NCBI GenBank assembly: GCA_965224205.1
Contig: CBDCYN010000036.1
Coordinates: 41,931 to 105,930 of the forward strand
DNA from: CBDCYN01 sp965224205
Lineage (GTDB): Bacteria; Planctomycetota; Phycisphaerae; Phycisphaerales; Phycisphaeraceae
DNA length: 64,000 nucleotides
Reading direction: 5' to 3'
The number at the start of each line of letters is the position of its first letter. Positions within the stretch are counted from its first letter, which is position 1. The notes under the pieces were generated by a model. The model was given only the letters and a program-made list of their open reading frames with translations. It searched no databases and was not told the origin of the DNA. Below are positions 45,346 to 53,762 of the stretch, in pieces. The translations under genes and the position numbers were made by a program.

Positions 45346-45648
45346 GAGTCCACCTCCTTGTACAGCGCGCAGAAACGCCACAAGATCCAAATCTTGCGCA
45401 GATCAAATCTGCGTAGCGTTAGGAATCTCAGCAACTCTCCAAACTTACGGCGGCGATAGGTTTTTAACTGAACAAGTCCCCTGGCCCTCTGTCTCTCGCA
45501 AGCATCGACCGATTGTGATGGAATCGACTACCGGACGACCTTATGAATGAAGAATGAATAAGATCCTCACTCAAGATGTTAGAGTACTTGAAAACGATAT
45601 CCATGTCAATACTTTATCTGTTGAAATCGACCTCATTAGTATGACACC

Positions 45649-45680
45649 CCCGGCCAGGCGCGACAAGGCAGCGGGTTTTT
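45649..45680 (+). terminator. terminator-like hairpin with U-run
   Basis: CCCGGCC pairs with GGC and CGGG (2-base bulge, 11-base loop), followed directly by TTTTT on the plus strand. It would stop plus-strand transcription, yet no plus-strand gene was recognised upstream in this gap. Confidence 0.35.
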
Positions 45681-45743
45681 CCGAATAACCAGACCACCTT
45701 ACGTCGTACATGCAATCGTGACATGCTCTAGCGTCGGCTTTCT

Positions 45744-47423
45744 CTAAAAAGATACGGCTGTTTCAGGTTTGTCGTCCAACACCGGCAGCCGGCCATGGAT
45801 CGCGTCGAGCACCGCTTTGTATTTCCACGCGCTGTCGATCGCCTGGTCCTGATATTCCAGCAGACCCCAAGACCCGTGCTTGCTGGGCACCACAACGCTG
45901 CTGAACGCCACGAAAAGGTCACCACCCCCCACCCGTGACCATGCTTCAAACAGTTTGGCGTACAGGTCGTACATGCGGCGGTGACGGTTGGCCGCGATCA
46001 GCAACCCGGTCAGCGCCGGGTCGTCCTTGGCCTGCCCACGAGCCACAAGGTGCTGCCCGCCCTCGTACGCGATCAGCCGAAGCCCGAAACGATCCGCCAG
46101 CTCTCTTTGAGTGGCCAGCGGCTTGGTGATGTCGTGATCAAATGAGGCGTCCGTGAGCCGCAACACGTCCTCTACGGCTGCTGATTTGCCCATCGCCGCC
46201 ACCTCGCTGACCGCTTTACCCCCGAAGTACGGCGCGATCGCCAGGGCGTCGGCATGCTCGTAAGCCGATCGCCAACTCAAGATCTCCTGCGTTGCCCAAG
46301 GGCTAACGTGCTGGGAAGCCAACACCCTCACCAGTCGGCTGCCACTAGCATCGCCAAAGACGTCTTCCCAGATCTTGAAAATTTCGACCGATCGCTGGGC
46401 ATAAAACCGCAGCGCCGCTTGCCGCGGCCGGCGCGACAGGCCTTGAGCTAGGCCCTGACGCTGGGCCCACTTCGACTGCGTAAACGTGGTGTTCCAGACC
46501 TCGTTGGAATACTCGAGATACACCCGAAGCTCCGGGGCCAGCCGCTGCTTGACCATCATCGCGAACCGCCGCACGTAGTCATCGTCGGCCATGTGGGGCA
46601 TGCAGAACCACGGCTCGGCGCTCAGGCGGTTGCACAGGTCGATCATGTACTCCAACGCCACGCCGCTCTTGAGAGTCTGGCGGACACTCTCGGGCGTCGT
46701 GCGTTGCGACCAGCGGCTTACCGGGCTGTGGTTGGTCCTGGCCCAGTCCATGAACCGGATCACCCGATGGTCCCGGATCCGTTCCATAAAAAGCGGGTGA
46801 AACGGGCACGGGTTGTCTTCCATCCCCGGCAGCCAGACCTTGATCCCGCGGATCGGGTCGTCCGGGTCGGACTGATCGATACGCAGGTAGAACCCGTTCT
46901 TGCTGGGCGAAACGCTCAGGATCACCCGGCCCGGGTGCCTGGCGAAAACTTCCGCGTCCAAACCGGCGGAGATCAGGCCACGGCCGTCATGGGTGATCAC
47001 GTACCGACCCGCGGGGTAGTGACCCGCGATGTTGACGCACATCAGGGTACTGACGACCTGCCCCGGCTCGGGCAGCGGCCAGCCGTCGGGGGTTTGCCTC
47101 AGTTCATGCGCCGCCTGCCGCGCCCCGGTTTTTTTGATCCGAGCCACCCAATCCCCAGAAGACTTAAACGCATCGGTCCAGAACCAGTGCGGCGACCAGT
47201 ACCTGATCCCCGCCAGGTTGATCCCGATCTCCATGGCAGCGAGCTTCTGCCCCCGCGATACCTCCTGGGGTGGACCGGCCTCACCCGCCACAACCCACTG
47301 GACCAAACAGACCCCACCCCACAGCAACAACGCCACGGCGAACACCGTCAGGGCTTGACGGAAAACATGGATCGTCATATTCGATCGCTTCGTGTCACCC
47401 ATCGAAAGTACCTTACATACCAT
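45744..47423 (-). CDS. membrane-anchored or exported GH-A-clan-like glycoside hydrolase
   Basis: The protein of about 559 residues has an N-terminal hydrophobic segment (ALTVFAVALLLWGGVCLV) and a TIM-barrel-like body. YLEYSNEVWN (near residue 304) has the Asn-Glu pair that provides the acid/base in clan GH-A, and LIAYEGGQHL (near 450) fits the nucleophile strand. An N-terminal beta region (INLAGIRYWSPHWFWTDAFK, SAGLDAEVFARHPGRVILSV) precedes the barrel. Related bacterial proteins are often annotated as cellulose-binding or hypothetical. The start at 47423 was chosen because AGGAG lies 7 bases upstream; in-frame ATGs at 47453 and 47402 are alternatives. It is last in a four-gene set with asnB and a WaaP-like kinase, pointing to trimming or modification of a surface polysaccharide. 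The substrate is not known. Confidence 0.65.
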   Translation of the reverse strand: MVCKVLSMGDTKRSNMTIHVFRQALTVFAVALLLWGGVCLVQWVVAGEAGPPQEVSRGQKLAAMEIGINLAGIRYWSPHWFWTDAFKSSGDWVARIKKTGARQAAHELRQTPDGWPLPEPGQVVSTLMCVNIAGHYPAGRYVITHDGRGLISAGLDAEVFARHPGRVILSVSPSKNGFYLRIDQSDPDDPIRGIKVWLPGMEDNPCPFHPLFMERIRDHRVIRFMDWARTNHSPVSRWSQRTTPESVRQTLKSGVALEYMIDLCNRLSAEPWFCMPHMADDDYVRRFAMMVKQRLAPELRVYLEYSNEVWNTTFTQSKWAQRQGLAQGLSRRPRQAALRFYAQRSVEIFKIWEDVFGDASGSRLVRVLASQHVSPWATQEILSWRSAYEHADALAIAPYFGGKAVSEVAAMGKSAAVEDVLRLTDASFDHDITKPLATQRELADRFGLRLIAYEGGQHLVARGQAKDDPALTGLLIAANRHRRMYDLYAKLFEAWSRVGGGDLFVAFSSVVVPSKHGSWGLLEYQDQAIDSAWKYKAVLDAIHGRLPVLDDKPETAVSF

Positions 47424-47467
47424 GCCCATGCTCCTCATCCTGTTGCTTGTCATGCCTACCCGTCCCG

Positions 47468-48184
47468 CTACAACCCGCGACCGTGGGAATCGTACGCCCC
47501 CGGGTCGCGTAAGACCTCAGCTACCAACCGCCGCACCGGGCCCAACCAGGGCAGCCGCTCCACGATATCCCGCAGCCCGCGTAAAGTATCGGCGCGGCTG
47601 GCCCCTTCGATCCGCGCCGACCGCCCCAGCATGGCCAGCATGTGCACCGTGTGACGGCGCGACCGAGACCGGCGAGAGCTCCCCGTGTCGATCATCCACA
47701 CCCGCTGACAATGATCCACGACCACGTTCGCGGCTTGCAGGTCGCGATAATACCACTCCGTGCGGATGAGCTGGGTAACCAAACCGACGACGTTTTTGAT
47801 CACACCATCCGCGGTTGCCCGATCGCTCAGCACGCCCGCTGCAATCGCCCGCTGCAAGGATTCACCCGTCTTGGCTGTTACCAGCCATGCCCGACCCCTA
47901 CGCACTCCACTACCGACTATGGGCACGACCGGCAGCCCGTCCCTGGCTAGCTGCCGCGCCCGTCGGCACTCGGCCTGAACCGGGTGGATGCCCATCAGCA
48001 GCGATAGGACCTGCCGCACCCGGCTGTATCCGTACCGCTTGATGACCCAGCCTCGCCCCCGGCAATGGACTAACCACACCCGCGACCGGCGGTCGGATTT
48101 GAACAGCTTCGCTTCAGTAGCGCCGAAGAGTTCTTTCTCACTGGGAGTAACGCCACATAAATCTGAAGGTGTCGAGGGTTCCAT
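47468..48184 (-). CDS. WaaP/Kdo-kinase-like lipopolysaccharide or sugar kinase
   Basis: The 238-residue product has a kinase-like fold: WVIKRYGY supplies the ATP-binding lysine, WYYRDLQAANVVVD the catalytic loop Asp and Asn, and VWMIDTGSSRR the metal-binding Asp. This is the pattern of WaaP-type kinases that phosphorylate heptose or Kdo in lipopolysaccharide. The start at 48184 overlaps the asnB stop by one base (TGATG), indicating translational coupling. The open frame could begin 32 codons upstream, but that part lies inside asnB. The context suggests phosphorylation of a cell-surface glycan; a protein target cannot be excluded. Confidence 0.7.
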   Translation of the reverse strand: MEPSTPSDLCGVTPSEKELFGATEAKLFKSDRRSRVWLVHCRGRGWVIKRYGYSRVRQVLSLLMGIHPVQAECRRARQLARDGLPVVPIVGSGVRRGRAWLVTAKTGESLQRAIAAGVLSDRATADGVIKNVVGLVTQLIRTEWYYRDLQAANVVVDHCQRVWMIDTGSSRRSRSRRHTVHMLAMLGRSARIEGASRADTLRGLRDIVERLPWLGPVRRLVAEVLRDPGAYDSHGRGL

Positions 48185-50031
48185 CAGAAATCCACGGTGT
48201 ACGCTTCGAGCCAACCCAGCAGCACAATGATGGAATACAGCGGCCAGTCGACACCCCTCCCCGCTTCTTCTAGGCGCCAACGGCGTTGGACCTCACGCGC
48301 GTCGAGGAACGGCGCGATCCGCGGGCAGCCCTCGATGAGGTGATCGCAATAGGCCCGCCAGCTGTGGCACAGGTAGTGATTGACCGGCACGGTAAACCCC
48401 CGTTTGGGCCGGTCCCAAGCATCAGGGGGCAGGTGCCGTTTCGCCAGGGCCATCAGGATCGTTTTAAGCCCGTGGGCGAGTTTCGTCGACGCCGGCTGGG
48501 GCGCGATCAGGTCGACCACCGGGTTGCCCAGCATCGGCACCCGTGCCTCGAGCCCGCAGGCCATGCTCGCCCGGTCGGTCTTGACCAGGCCATTCTGCGA
48601 TAGGAAGTACCACAGGTCAGCCCGCATCAAACTGTCTCGGTCCATGCGCCCCGTCCACCGCAGAACGCTTTCGATCCAGGACCGCATGGTTTGATCCAGT
48701 GCAAATCGCTGGGCAGCCTCGTGGGTGAGGATCGTATGCAACGCCCGAGTCGATGCCCCGTAATGCCCCATGCGCGAGAAGTGTCGGGTCACCCGGTCGC
48801 GGCCACGCAGCGACCCTCGGTAAAGCGCTACCGGCAGCAACCCGGCCTCGACTCCGCGACGGATAAACCGGTACAGCGGTCCGGGCGGGTAGCTCGATTC
48901 GTCCTTGAGATACCGGTCGTACCCGCCGAACAGCTCGTCGCCGCCGTCGCCGCCGATGGCCACGGTGATCTGCTGCCTGGCTAGCCTGCATAGCATCACA
49001 ACCGGGAGGTACGACGCGTCCCCGAACGGCTGGTCCATCGATTCGATACAGGCACGGAAATCGTCTTGTGTAATCGCGGCCGCGTGGTATTCGTGGTGGT
49101 CCACGCCCAGCTTCTGAGCCACGCGCCGGGCGATCGGGGCCTCGTCGTGCTTCGGGGATTGATCGAACTTCACGGTATACGTCCGTACCGGCTGATCCGC
49201 GTGACGGGTCATGTAGTAGGTCAGCAGCGAGCTATCGATCCCCCCGCTAAACAGCACACCCAGGGGTACGTCCGCGACCATCTGCCGCTTGACGGTCTGG
49301 TCCAACGCCGCGTCGGTGGCGTCGACAAGGTCGTCAAGCGGCATCGGATCATTCGTCGCTGCGGGAATATCCCAGTACCGGCCTTGTTCAAGGCGACCTG
49401 GGTCCGCATCCCATCTCAGCCAGCAGCCCGGTTCCAGGGCCCGCACCGACGACAGGATCGTCCTGGGCGGGCTGAAAAAACCCTGGGCCAGGTAATCCCG
49501 CACCGCTTGGAGGTCCATCCGCCGGTCAAAGCCATCGAGGTGCCAGAACGGGGCCAAGGTCGAGGCGCACACGAACCCGTCACGCTCGCTGTAGAACACC
49601 GGCTTAACCCCGACCCGGTCGCGGGCGACGAAAAGCCGCCGTTCGAGGTCATCCCAAATGGCGAACCCGAACATCCCGTCAAACCGGGGCAGGGCGTGGA
49701 CCCCCCACTCGAGGTACGTGTTGAGCACGACCTCGGTATCGCTGCGTGTGGCGAACGTGTGTCCCCGGCCCTCGAGCTGCCGACGCAGCAGATGGAAGTT
49801 ATATAGCTCGCCGTTATAGACCAGGTGGTAACGACCATCGCGGCTGGTCATCGGTTGCGACCCGCCCGGAAGGTCGATCACGGATAGGCGCCGGTGGCCC
49901 AGGGTCACGCCGTTGCCCTGCCAGATGCCTTGGGCGTCAGGCCCACGGTGGGCTAGGGTCTCCAACGCCCTCTCGAAGCAGCGTGACCAGCGGTCTTGGT
50001 CGTCTGAAACGATCGTTAGGAATCCGCACAC
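48184..50031 (-). CDS. asnB: glutamine-hydrolysing asparagine synthase-like amidotransferase
   Basis: The 615-residue protein begins MCGFLTIV, with Cys2 as glutaminase nucleophile after Met removal. RRLSVIDLPGGSQPM, YNGELYNF and RSDTEVVLNTYLEWG complete the class II glutaminase. The synthetase half has the ATP-binding FSGGIDSS near residue 260 and GGDGGDELFGGYDRY. The start codon is GTG. AsnB paralogs of this kind are common in exopolysaccharide and exosortase-linked clusters, where they probably amidate sugar acids or other acids rather than make asparagine. Here the gene follows the YkgJ-type gene by 18 bases and overlaps the WaaP-like kinase, which supports a glycan role. Confidence 0.85.
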   Translation of the reverse strand: MCGFLTIVSDDQDRWSRCFERALETLAHRGPDAQGIWQGNGVTLGHRRLSVIDLPGGSQPMTSRDGRYHLVYNGELYNFHLLRRQLEGRGHTFATRSDTEVVLNTYLEWGVHALPRFDGMFGFAIWDDLERRLFVARDRVGVKPVFYSERDGFVCASTLAPFWHLDGFDRRMDLQAVRDYLAQGFFSPPRTILSSVRALEPGCWLRWDADPGRLEQGRYWDIPAATNDPMPLDDLVDATDAALDQTVKRQMVADVPLGVLFSGGIDSSLLTYYMTRHADQPVRTYTVKFDQSPKHDEAPIARRVAQKLGVDHHEYHAAAITQDDFRACIESMDQPFGDASYLPVVMLCRLARQQITVAIGGDGGDELFGGYDRYLKDESSYPPGPLYRFIRRGVEAGLLPVALYRGSLRGRDRVTRHFSRMGHYGASTRALHTILTHEAAQRFALDQTMRSWIESVLRWTGRMDRDSLMRADLWYFLSQNGLVKTDRASMACGLEARVPMLGNPVVDLIAPQPASTKLAHGLKTILMALAKRHLPPDAWDRPKRGFTVPVNHYLCHSWRAYCDHLIEGCPRIAPFLDAREVQRRWRLEEAGRGVDWPLYSIIVLLGWLEAYTVDF

Positions 50032-50049
50032 AGCCGGTGTCTCGAGGGG

Positions 50050-50487
50050 TCACGGAGCGTCATGGCTGTCACGGATAACGCGGATCTGCTCGAGAGGGTA
50101 GAGCCTGCCCTGATCGAGCCCGGGGCAGGTTTGCGCGGTGCGCCGCCAGGCCGAGGGCCCGGCGAGGTTCTCGGGCCAAAACGGCCAGGTGCGGCACTGT
50201 AACGGCCGCACAGGGTAGATCGAACACCCGGCACGGCCTTGGTCATCACGGGTCAGGAACACGCAATCGTACTTTCCAGATTGAAGCGTCTCTTTCAATG
50301 ACCAATGCCCGTTGATCTTCTTAGCGTGTCGACGTCTGAACGTACCCACGTCGGTCTCCAGGTAATCCGCGATCGATACCGCTTCTTCGTCACTGAACCA
50401 CACATACCCCGGCGGCCCGGTGCAGCAGTTGCCGCAGCGGGTGCAGGAGAACCGCAGGCCGTCGCTATACCAAGGCTTGGAGGTCAT
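50050..50487 (-). CDS. YkgJ-type cysteine-cluster protein
   Basis: This 145-residue protein has the family's N-terminal CTRCGNCC motif and later single Cys residues in DCVFLT, AGCSIYP, QCRTWPFWP and TCPGL. The cluster is thought to bind zinc or an iron-sulfur centre; no enzymatic role is established. It is first in the asnB operon. Its ATG lacks a Shine-Dalgarno sequence and is preceded at 6 bases by TACAAT. Confidence 0.8.
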   Translation of the reverse strand: MTSKPWYSDGLRFSCTRCGNCCTGPPGYVWFSDEEAVSIADYLETDVGTFRRRHAKKINGHWSLKETLQSGKYDCVFLTRDDQGRAGCSIYPVRPLQCRTWPFWPENLAGPSAWRRTAQTCPGLDQGRLYPLEQIRVIRDSHDAP

Positions 50488-50840
50488 CCCAGCATTGTAA
50501 TCGCACCTGGGTTAGCAGACATACTGCTTCTGAGCGGATCCCCGCTGAGCAACCTTCTCCAACGCCGACCAACGTACCCGTTAGGGCCATGTATACCGAT
50601 CCCGGACGAAATGGCGGAAAGATTCTCACACGCGGCTGTATATGTACCCAGCCCGATCGCGCTACCTAAGGGGAGGTGGCGATAAATAAGACTTTAATGT
50701 TTGATTTAAGGCCGGCGAACCCCTAGTCGAAATAACCCCTAAGGGCGATATCGTGATGAGGATAGGCCATGAGGTCAACCTTTCGAATCTATCCTACCGA
50801 TCCACAGCTGAGTACCATTCCTTGAACTTGGGGGCGGAGC
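50488..50840. other. 353-base divergent promoter region
   Basis: This gap separates the minus-strand YkgJ gene and the plus-strand chemoreceptor. It holds the candidate -10 of the former near its left edge and CCTAAGGGG / CCCCTAAGGG motifs at about 50,667 and 50,727. No riboswitch or RNA gene was recognised. Confidence 0.35.
50494..50499 (-). promoter_or_regulatory. candidate -10 hexamer of the YkgJ-asnB operon (leaderless)
   Basis: TACAAT ends 6 bases before the ATG at 50487 (GCTGGG between). The spacing equals that of panB and the HAD gene. No clear -35 hexamer was found. Confidence 0.4.
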
Positions 50841-52703
50841 ATGTTATCAAAATTCAAATCGTTGAAGCTGGCGCCGAGGATTATCCTGGTCACCATCGCT
50901 GTGCTGGTTGCCGTGTTAGCGGTGAACTACATGGTCTTCGTTGGCGAGTACAAGGACAACACCCATGTAGCGATGATCGACAAAGCCGCCTCGTTCACCG
51001 CTGTCGCCGACGAAGCCAAGAACCACGTCGCCTACATGAACAGCCAGGGCGCCGTCGACCTGCCGGGGCTGTTAGAAGACCTTAAGCAGATCAAGGCCTC
51101 GAACAAGAGCTACAAAGAAGCAAAAATCTACAGCATCATCCCGGTCGTGGCCGGGTGGACCGCCGCCGAGAAAGCCGCCCAGCGGGAGGGTATCGAGTTT
51201 CACATCAGCTCCTTTGACGCCCGCAATCCCGTCAACGAGCCCGAATCCGGTTCGTTCGAAGAGAAGCTGCTGACGGATCTCTACGCCCAGGTCGAATCCG
51301 GAGGTTCCGAAGCCGTCTACCGGGTTGATGAGCAGACCAACGCCTTGCATTACATGCGGAGCATCCGTCTCACCGCCGACTGCATGATGTGCCACGGCGT
51401 GCCCGGCAATCAGTGGGACCCCGAAGGCGATGGGATCGATCCCTTAGGCTTCGAGATGGAATCATGGAAACCCGGTGACGTCCATGGCGCATACCACGTG
51501 GTCATGCCCCTGGACACGGTTGATGCCCAGGTCGCGTCGTTTATCCGATACGGCCTGTTGTGGACCATCCCCGTGGTCACGGCCGCGATCGTGATCTTCG
51601 TGGTGATGCTCAAGTTCGTGCTCGGCAAGCCGGTCGACCACCTTGTAGACCAGATGCGGACCATCTCCCAGGGCAAGGGCGACCTTACCAAGCGGATCAG
51701 CGTCAAGGGCCAGGACGAGGTCAGCGAACTGGGCACCTGGTTCAACTCGTTGGTCAGCCGGGTGCATGACATGATCGCCGAGGTCCGCGGGGCCACCGGT
51801 GAAGTCGCCAGCGCCGCCACCGAGATCGCCTCGTCGAGTCAGGAGATGTCCACCGGTATGGACGACCAGTCCAGGCAGGTCACGCAGATCTCCGCGGCGA
51901 TCGAGCAGATGAGCGCCTCGATCGTCGAGGTCGCCCGCAAAGCCAACGACGCGGCCCAGAACGCCACCAAATCCGGCCAAGCCGCCGAAGAGGGCGGCCG
52001 TGTGGTCCAAGAGACCATCGCGGACATGCAATCGATCCGTGATACGGTCTCCGCCGGGGCCGCCAGTGTCACCGAGCTAGGCAAGCGCGGCCAGCAGATC
52101 GGGCAGATCATAGAGGTCATCAACGACATCGCCGAACAAACCAACCTGTTGGCCCTTAACGCCGCTATCGAAGCCGCCCGCGCCGGCGAGCACGGGCGCG
52201 GGTTCGCCGTTGTCGCCGATGAGGTCCGTAAGCTCGCCGATCGCACTGTTAAAGCCACCGACGAGATCGCCACGTCGATCAAGTCGATCCAGACCGAGAC
52301 CCAGCAAGCCGTCCAACGCATGGACGCCGGCACCGAGCAGGTCCGTGTCGGGGTCGAGCGTGCGGTCCAGGCCGGCCACAGCCTCGATCAGATCGTCAGC
52401 GGAGCGAAAGACATGGCGATGATGATCCAATCAATCGCCGCCGCCGCCGAGCAGCAGTCGGCCGCCAGTGAGCAGGTCAGCCGCAACGTCGAAGCGGTCT
52501 CGAACGTCACCACCCAATCCGCTGAAGGCTGCAAGCAGGCATCCCAAGCCGCATCGCAGTTATCGCAGAAAGCCGAGCAGCTCGAGCAGCTGGTGGGCAA
52601 CTTCAAGACCTCGGTCGACCGCCGCAAGCGAAGCCAAGGCCCACCCCCAGGGATTAAAGACCGCCGCGGGCGCCGAGGCCCAAAGACAGGATCCGGGCAT
52701 TAG
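50841..52703 (+). CDS. methyl-accepting chemotaxis protein with periplasmic c-type heme motif
   Basis: The 620-residue receptor has TM1 (ILVTIAVLVAVLAVNYMVFV, residues 14-34) and a periplasmic domain resembling DUF3365/Tll0287. This domain contains CMMCH (181-185), the c-type heme attachment motif. TM2 (LLWTIPVVTAAIVIFVVML, about 238-257) leads to a HAMP segment and the long cytoplasmic coiled coil. The hairpin tip IAEQTNLLALNAAIEAARAG is the conserved CheA/CheW contact site. Heme-bearing receptors sense redox, oxygen or NO. The basic C-terminal tail (PPPGIKDRRGRRGPK) replaces the usual CheR-docking pentapeptide. GGCGGAG precedes the ATG. No other chemotaxis gene is nearby. Confidence 0.9.
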   Translation: MLSKFKSLKLAPRIILVTIAVLVAVLAVNYMVFVGEYKDNTHVAMIDKAASFTAVADEAKNHVAYMNSQGAVDLPGLLEDLKQIKASNKSYKEAKIYSIIPVVAGWTAAEKAAQREGIEFHISSFDARNPVNEPESGSFEEKLLTDLYAQVESGGSEAVYRVDEQTNALHYMRSIRLTADCMMCHGVPGNQWDPEGDGIDPLGFEMESWKPGDVHGAYHVVMPLDTVDAQVASFIRYGLLWTIPVVTAAIVIFVVMLKFVLGKPVDHLVDQMRTISQGKGDLTKRISVKGQDEVSELGTWFNSLVSRVHDMIAEVRGATGEVASAATEIASSSQEMSTGMDDQSRQVTQISAAIEQMSASIVEVARKANDAAQNATKSGQAAEEGGRVVQETIADMQSIRDTVSAGAASVTELGKRGQQIGQIIEVINDIAEQTNLLALNAAIEAARAGEHGRGFAVVADEVRKLADRTVKATDEIATSIKSIQTETQQAVQRMDAGTEQVRVGVERAVQAGHSLDQIVSGAKDMAMMIQSIAAAAEQQSAASEQVSRNVEAVSNVTTQSAEGCKQASQAASQLSQKAEQLEQLVGNFKTSVDRRKRSQGPPPGIKDRRGRRGPKTGSGH

Positions 52704-52765
52704 CGCAACGGGCCTGTCGCGGTGGCTACAGCCCGTCCGCCCCATCCAATCCCCGGCCATCGCCG

Positions 52766-52771
52766 TATGAT
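52766..52771 (+). promoter_or_regulatory. candidate -10 hexamer of the MpaB-type oxygenase gene
   Basis: TATGAT lies 7 bases before the ATG at 52779, the same hexamer as upstream of the HAD gene. It overlaps an alternative ATG at 52767, which would be untranslated if this promoter is used. Confidence 0.3.
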
Positions 52772-52778
52772 CCTTGGG

Positions 52779-53675
52779 ATGGCTCTATACCCGTTTGCCA
52801 GTAAGCTCAAGCAGATCCAAAGCCTGGACGCGCAACGCGACCACCAGCGGATCGTCCACCTCGTCGCCTGTTACGAGTTCCCGTGGGACCTGACGCGATC
52901 GCTGGAGCTGGCGCTTTTCCGTACTTTTTGTTCCCCGCGGATCTCAATGCTGCTCGACCATACCGGTGAGTTCCGCCGCCTCGCCCAGAAGCGGTACGAC
53001 GACACCGACATCCTCGTGAGCGAGCTGCTCGAATGGGGCTACGACAGCGACCGAGGTACCGCGGCGCTTAAACGGATCAACCAACTGCACGGGCGGTTTG
53101 AGATCGACAACGAAGACTACCTCTACGTCCTGTCGACGTTCGTGTTCGTGCCGATCCGCTGGATCGACCGCTACGGGTGGCGACAGCTGACCAACAACGA
53201 GAAACTGGCGATGTTCCATTTCTGGCGACACGTCGGCATGCGCATGAGGATCCGCGACATCCCCCCGGGCTATGAAGAGTTCGAACGATTCAGCCGTGTA
53301 TACGAGACGCAGCACTTCCGGTACGCGGATACGAACCGGCGCGTTGCCGCGGCGGTAATGACGATGTTCAAGGGGTGGTTCCCGCGATGGCTCAAGCCGT
53401 TGGCGGACGCGTCGATCCGGGCCATGATGGACCCAGCCATGCTCGAAGGCTTCGGCCTCGACCCGCCGCCCAGACCGATACGATGGTGGGTTGCAACGAT
53501 GTTACGCACCCGAGCCGTGACGCTACGCTATCTGCCCAAGCGTCGCCGCCCTCGTCTACGCACGCAGCTCAAGCACCCCAGCTACCCCCAGGGCTACGCG
53601 ATCAACCAACTCGGCCCACCCAGAAATGTAGATCTGGATTCATCCATGGCCGGCCGCCACGAACCGCGCACGTAA
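52779..53675 (+). CDS. oxygenase MpaB family (DUF2236) protein
   Basis: Members include fungal MpaB and bacterial latex-clearing oxygenases; most bacterial ones are uncharacterised. The protein of about 298 residues has the family marks ISMLLDHTGEF, the RINQLHGRF helix, YVLSTFVFVPIRWIDRYGW and MFHFWRHVGMRM. The His residues in LHGRF and FWRHVG are positioned like the heme ligands of the family. The start at 52779 is proposed from a TATGAT box 7 bases upstream; 52767 and 52722 are in-frame alternatives. The last codons and the stop lie inside a REP-like repeat, so the C-terminus HEPRT may be recently acquired. It follows the heme chemoreceptor on the same strand; a functional link is not shown. 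Confidence 0.7.
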   Translation: MALYPFASKLKQIQSLDAQRDHQRIVHLVACYEFPWDLTRSLELALFRTFCSPRISMLLDHTGEFRRLAQKRYDDTDILVSELLEWGYDSDRGTAALKRINQLHGRFEIDNEDYLYVLSTFVFVPIRWIDRYGWRQLTNNEKLAMFHFWRHVGMRMRIRDIPPGYEEFERFSRVYETQHFRYADTNRRVAAAVMTMFKGWFPRWLKPLADASIRAMMDPAMLEGFGLDPPPRPIRWWVATMLRTRAVTLRYLPKRRRPRLRTQLKHPSYPQGYAINQLGPPRNVDLDSSMAGRHEPRT

Positions 53676-53692
53676 GCAAGCGGGTTCTTACG
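53661..53692 (+). repeat. REP-like element, copy 2
   Basis: CCGCGCACGTAAGCAAGCGG resembles copy 1 at 80-106. CGTAAG and CTTACG form a 6-bp stem around CAAGCGGGTT. It lies in the 87-base gap between the convergent oxygenase and purL genes and contains the oxygenase stop codon (53673-53675). It could also help end transcription from either side. Confidence 0.45.
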
Positions 53693-53762
53693 GCATCTGT
53701 ACCGACCACGCATTTTGTAACGATGATTGGCCAGGGATACATCGACGATGGCCCCCACACCA

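Larger units (their letters stand above)
44810..45743. other. gap of about 930 bases upstream of the giant gene
   Basis: The part next to 44,809 holds the giant gene's ribosome-binding site (GGAGG, 7 bases before the ATG) and a TATATA run near 44,910 that could be its -10 box. The AT content is clearly higher than in the flanking genes. One possible small minus-strand gene and one terminator-like hairpin are listed separately; nothing else was recognised. Confidence 0.4.

Noticed and set aside
46593..47654. A 353-codon plus-strand frame over the glycoside hydrolase gene
   Set aside because: It has no recognisable motif and lies antisense to a gene with catalytic motifs and operon context.
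50660..50760. A possible c-di-GMP riboswitch before the chemoreceptor
   Set aside because: The CCTAAGGGG and CCCCTAAGGG motifs do not form the conserved GEMM core, and no tetraloop/receptor pair was seen.
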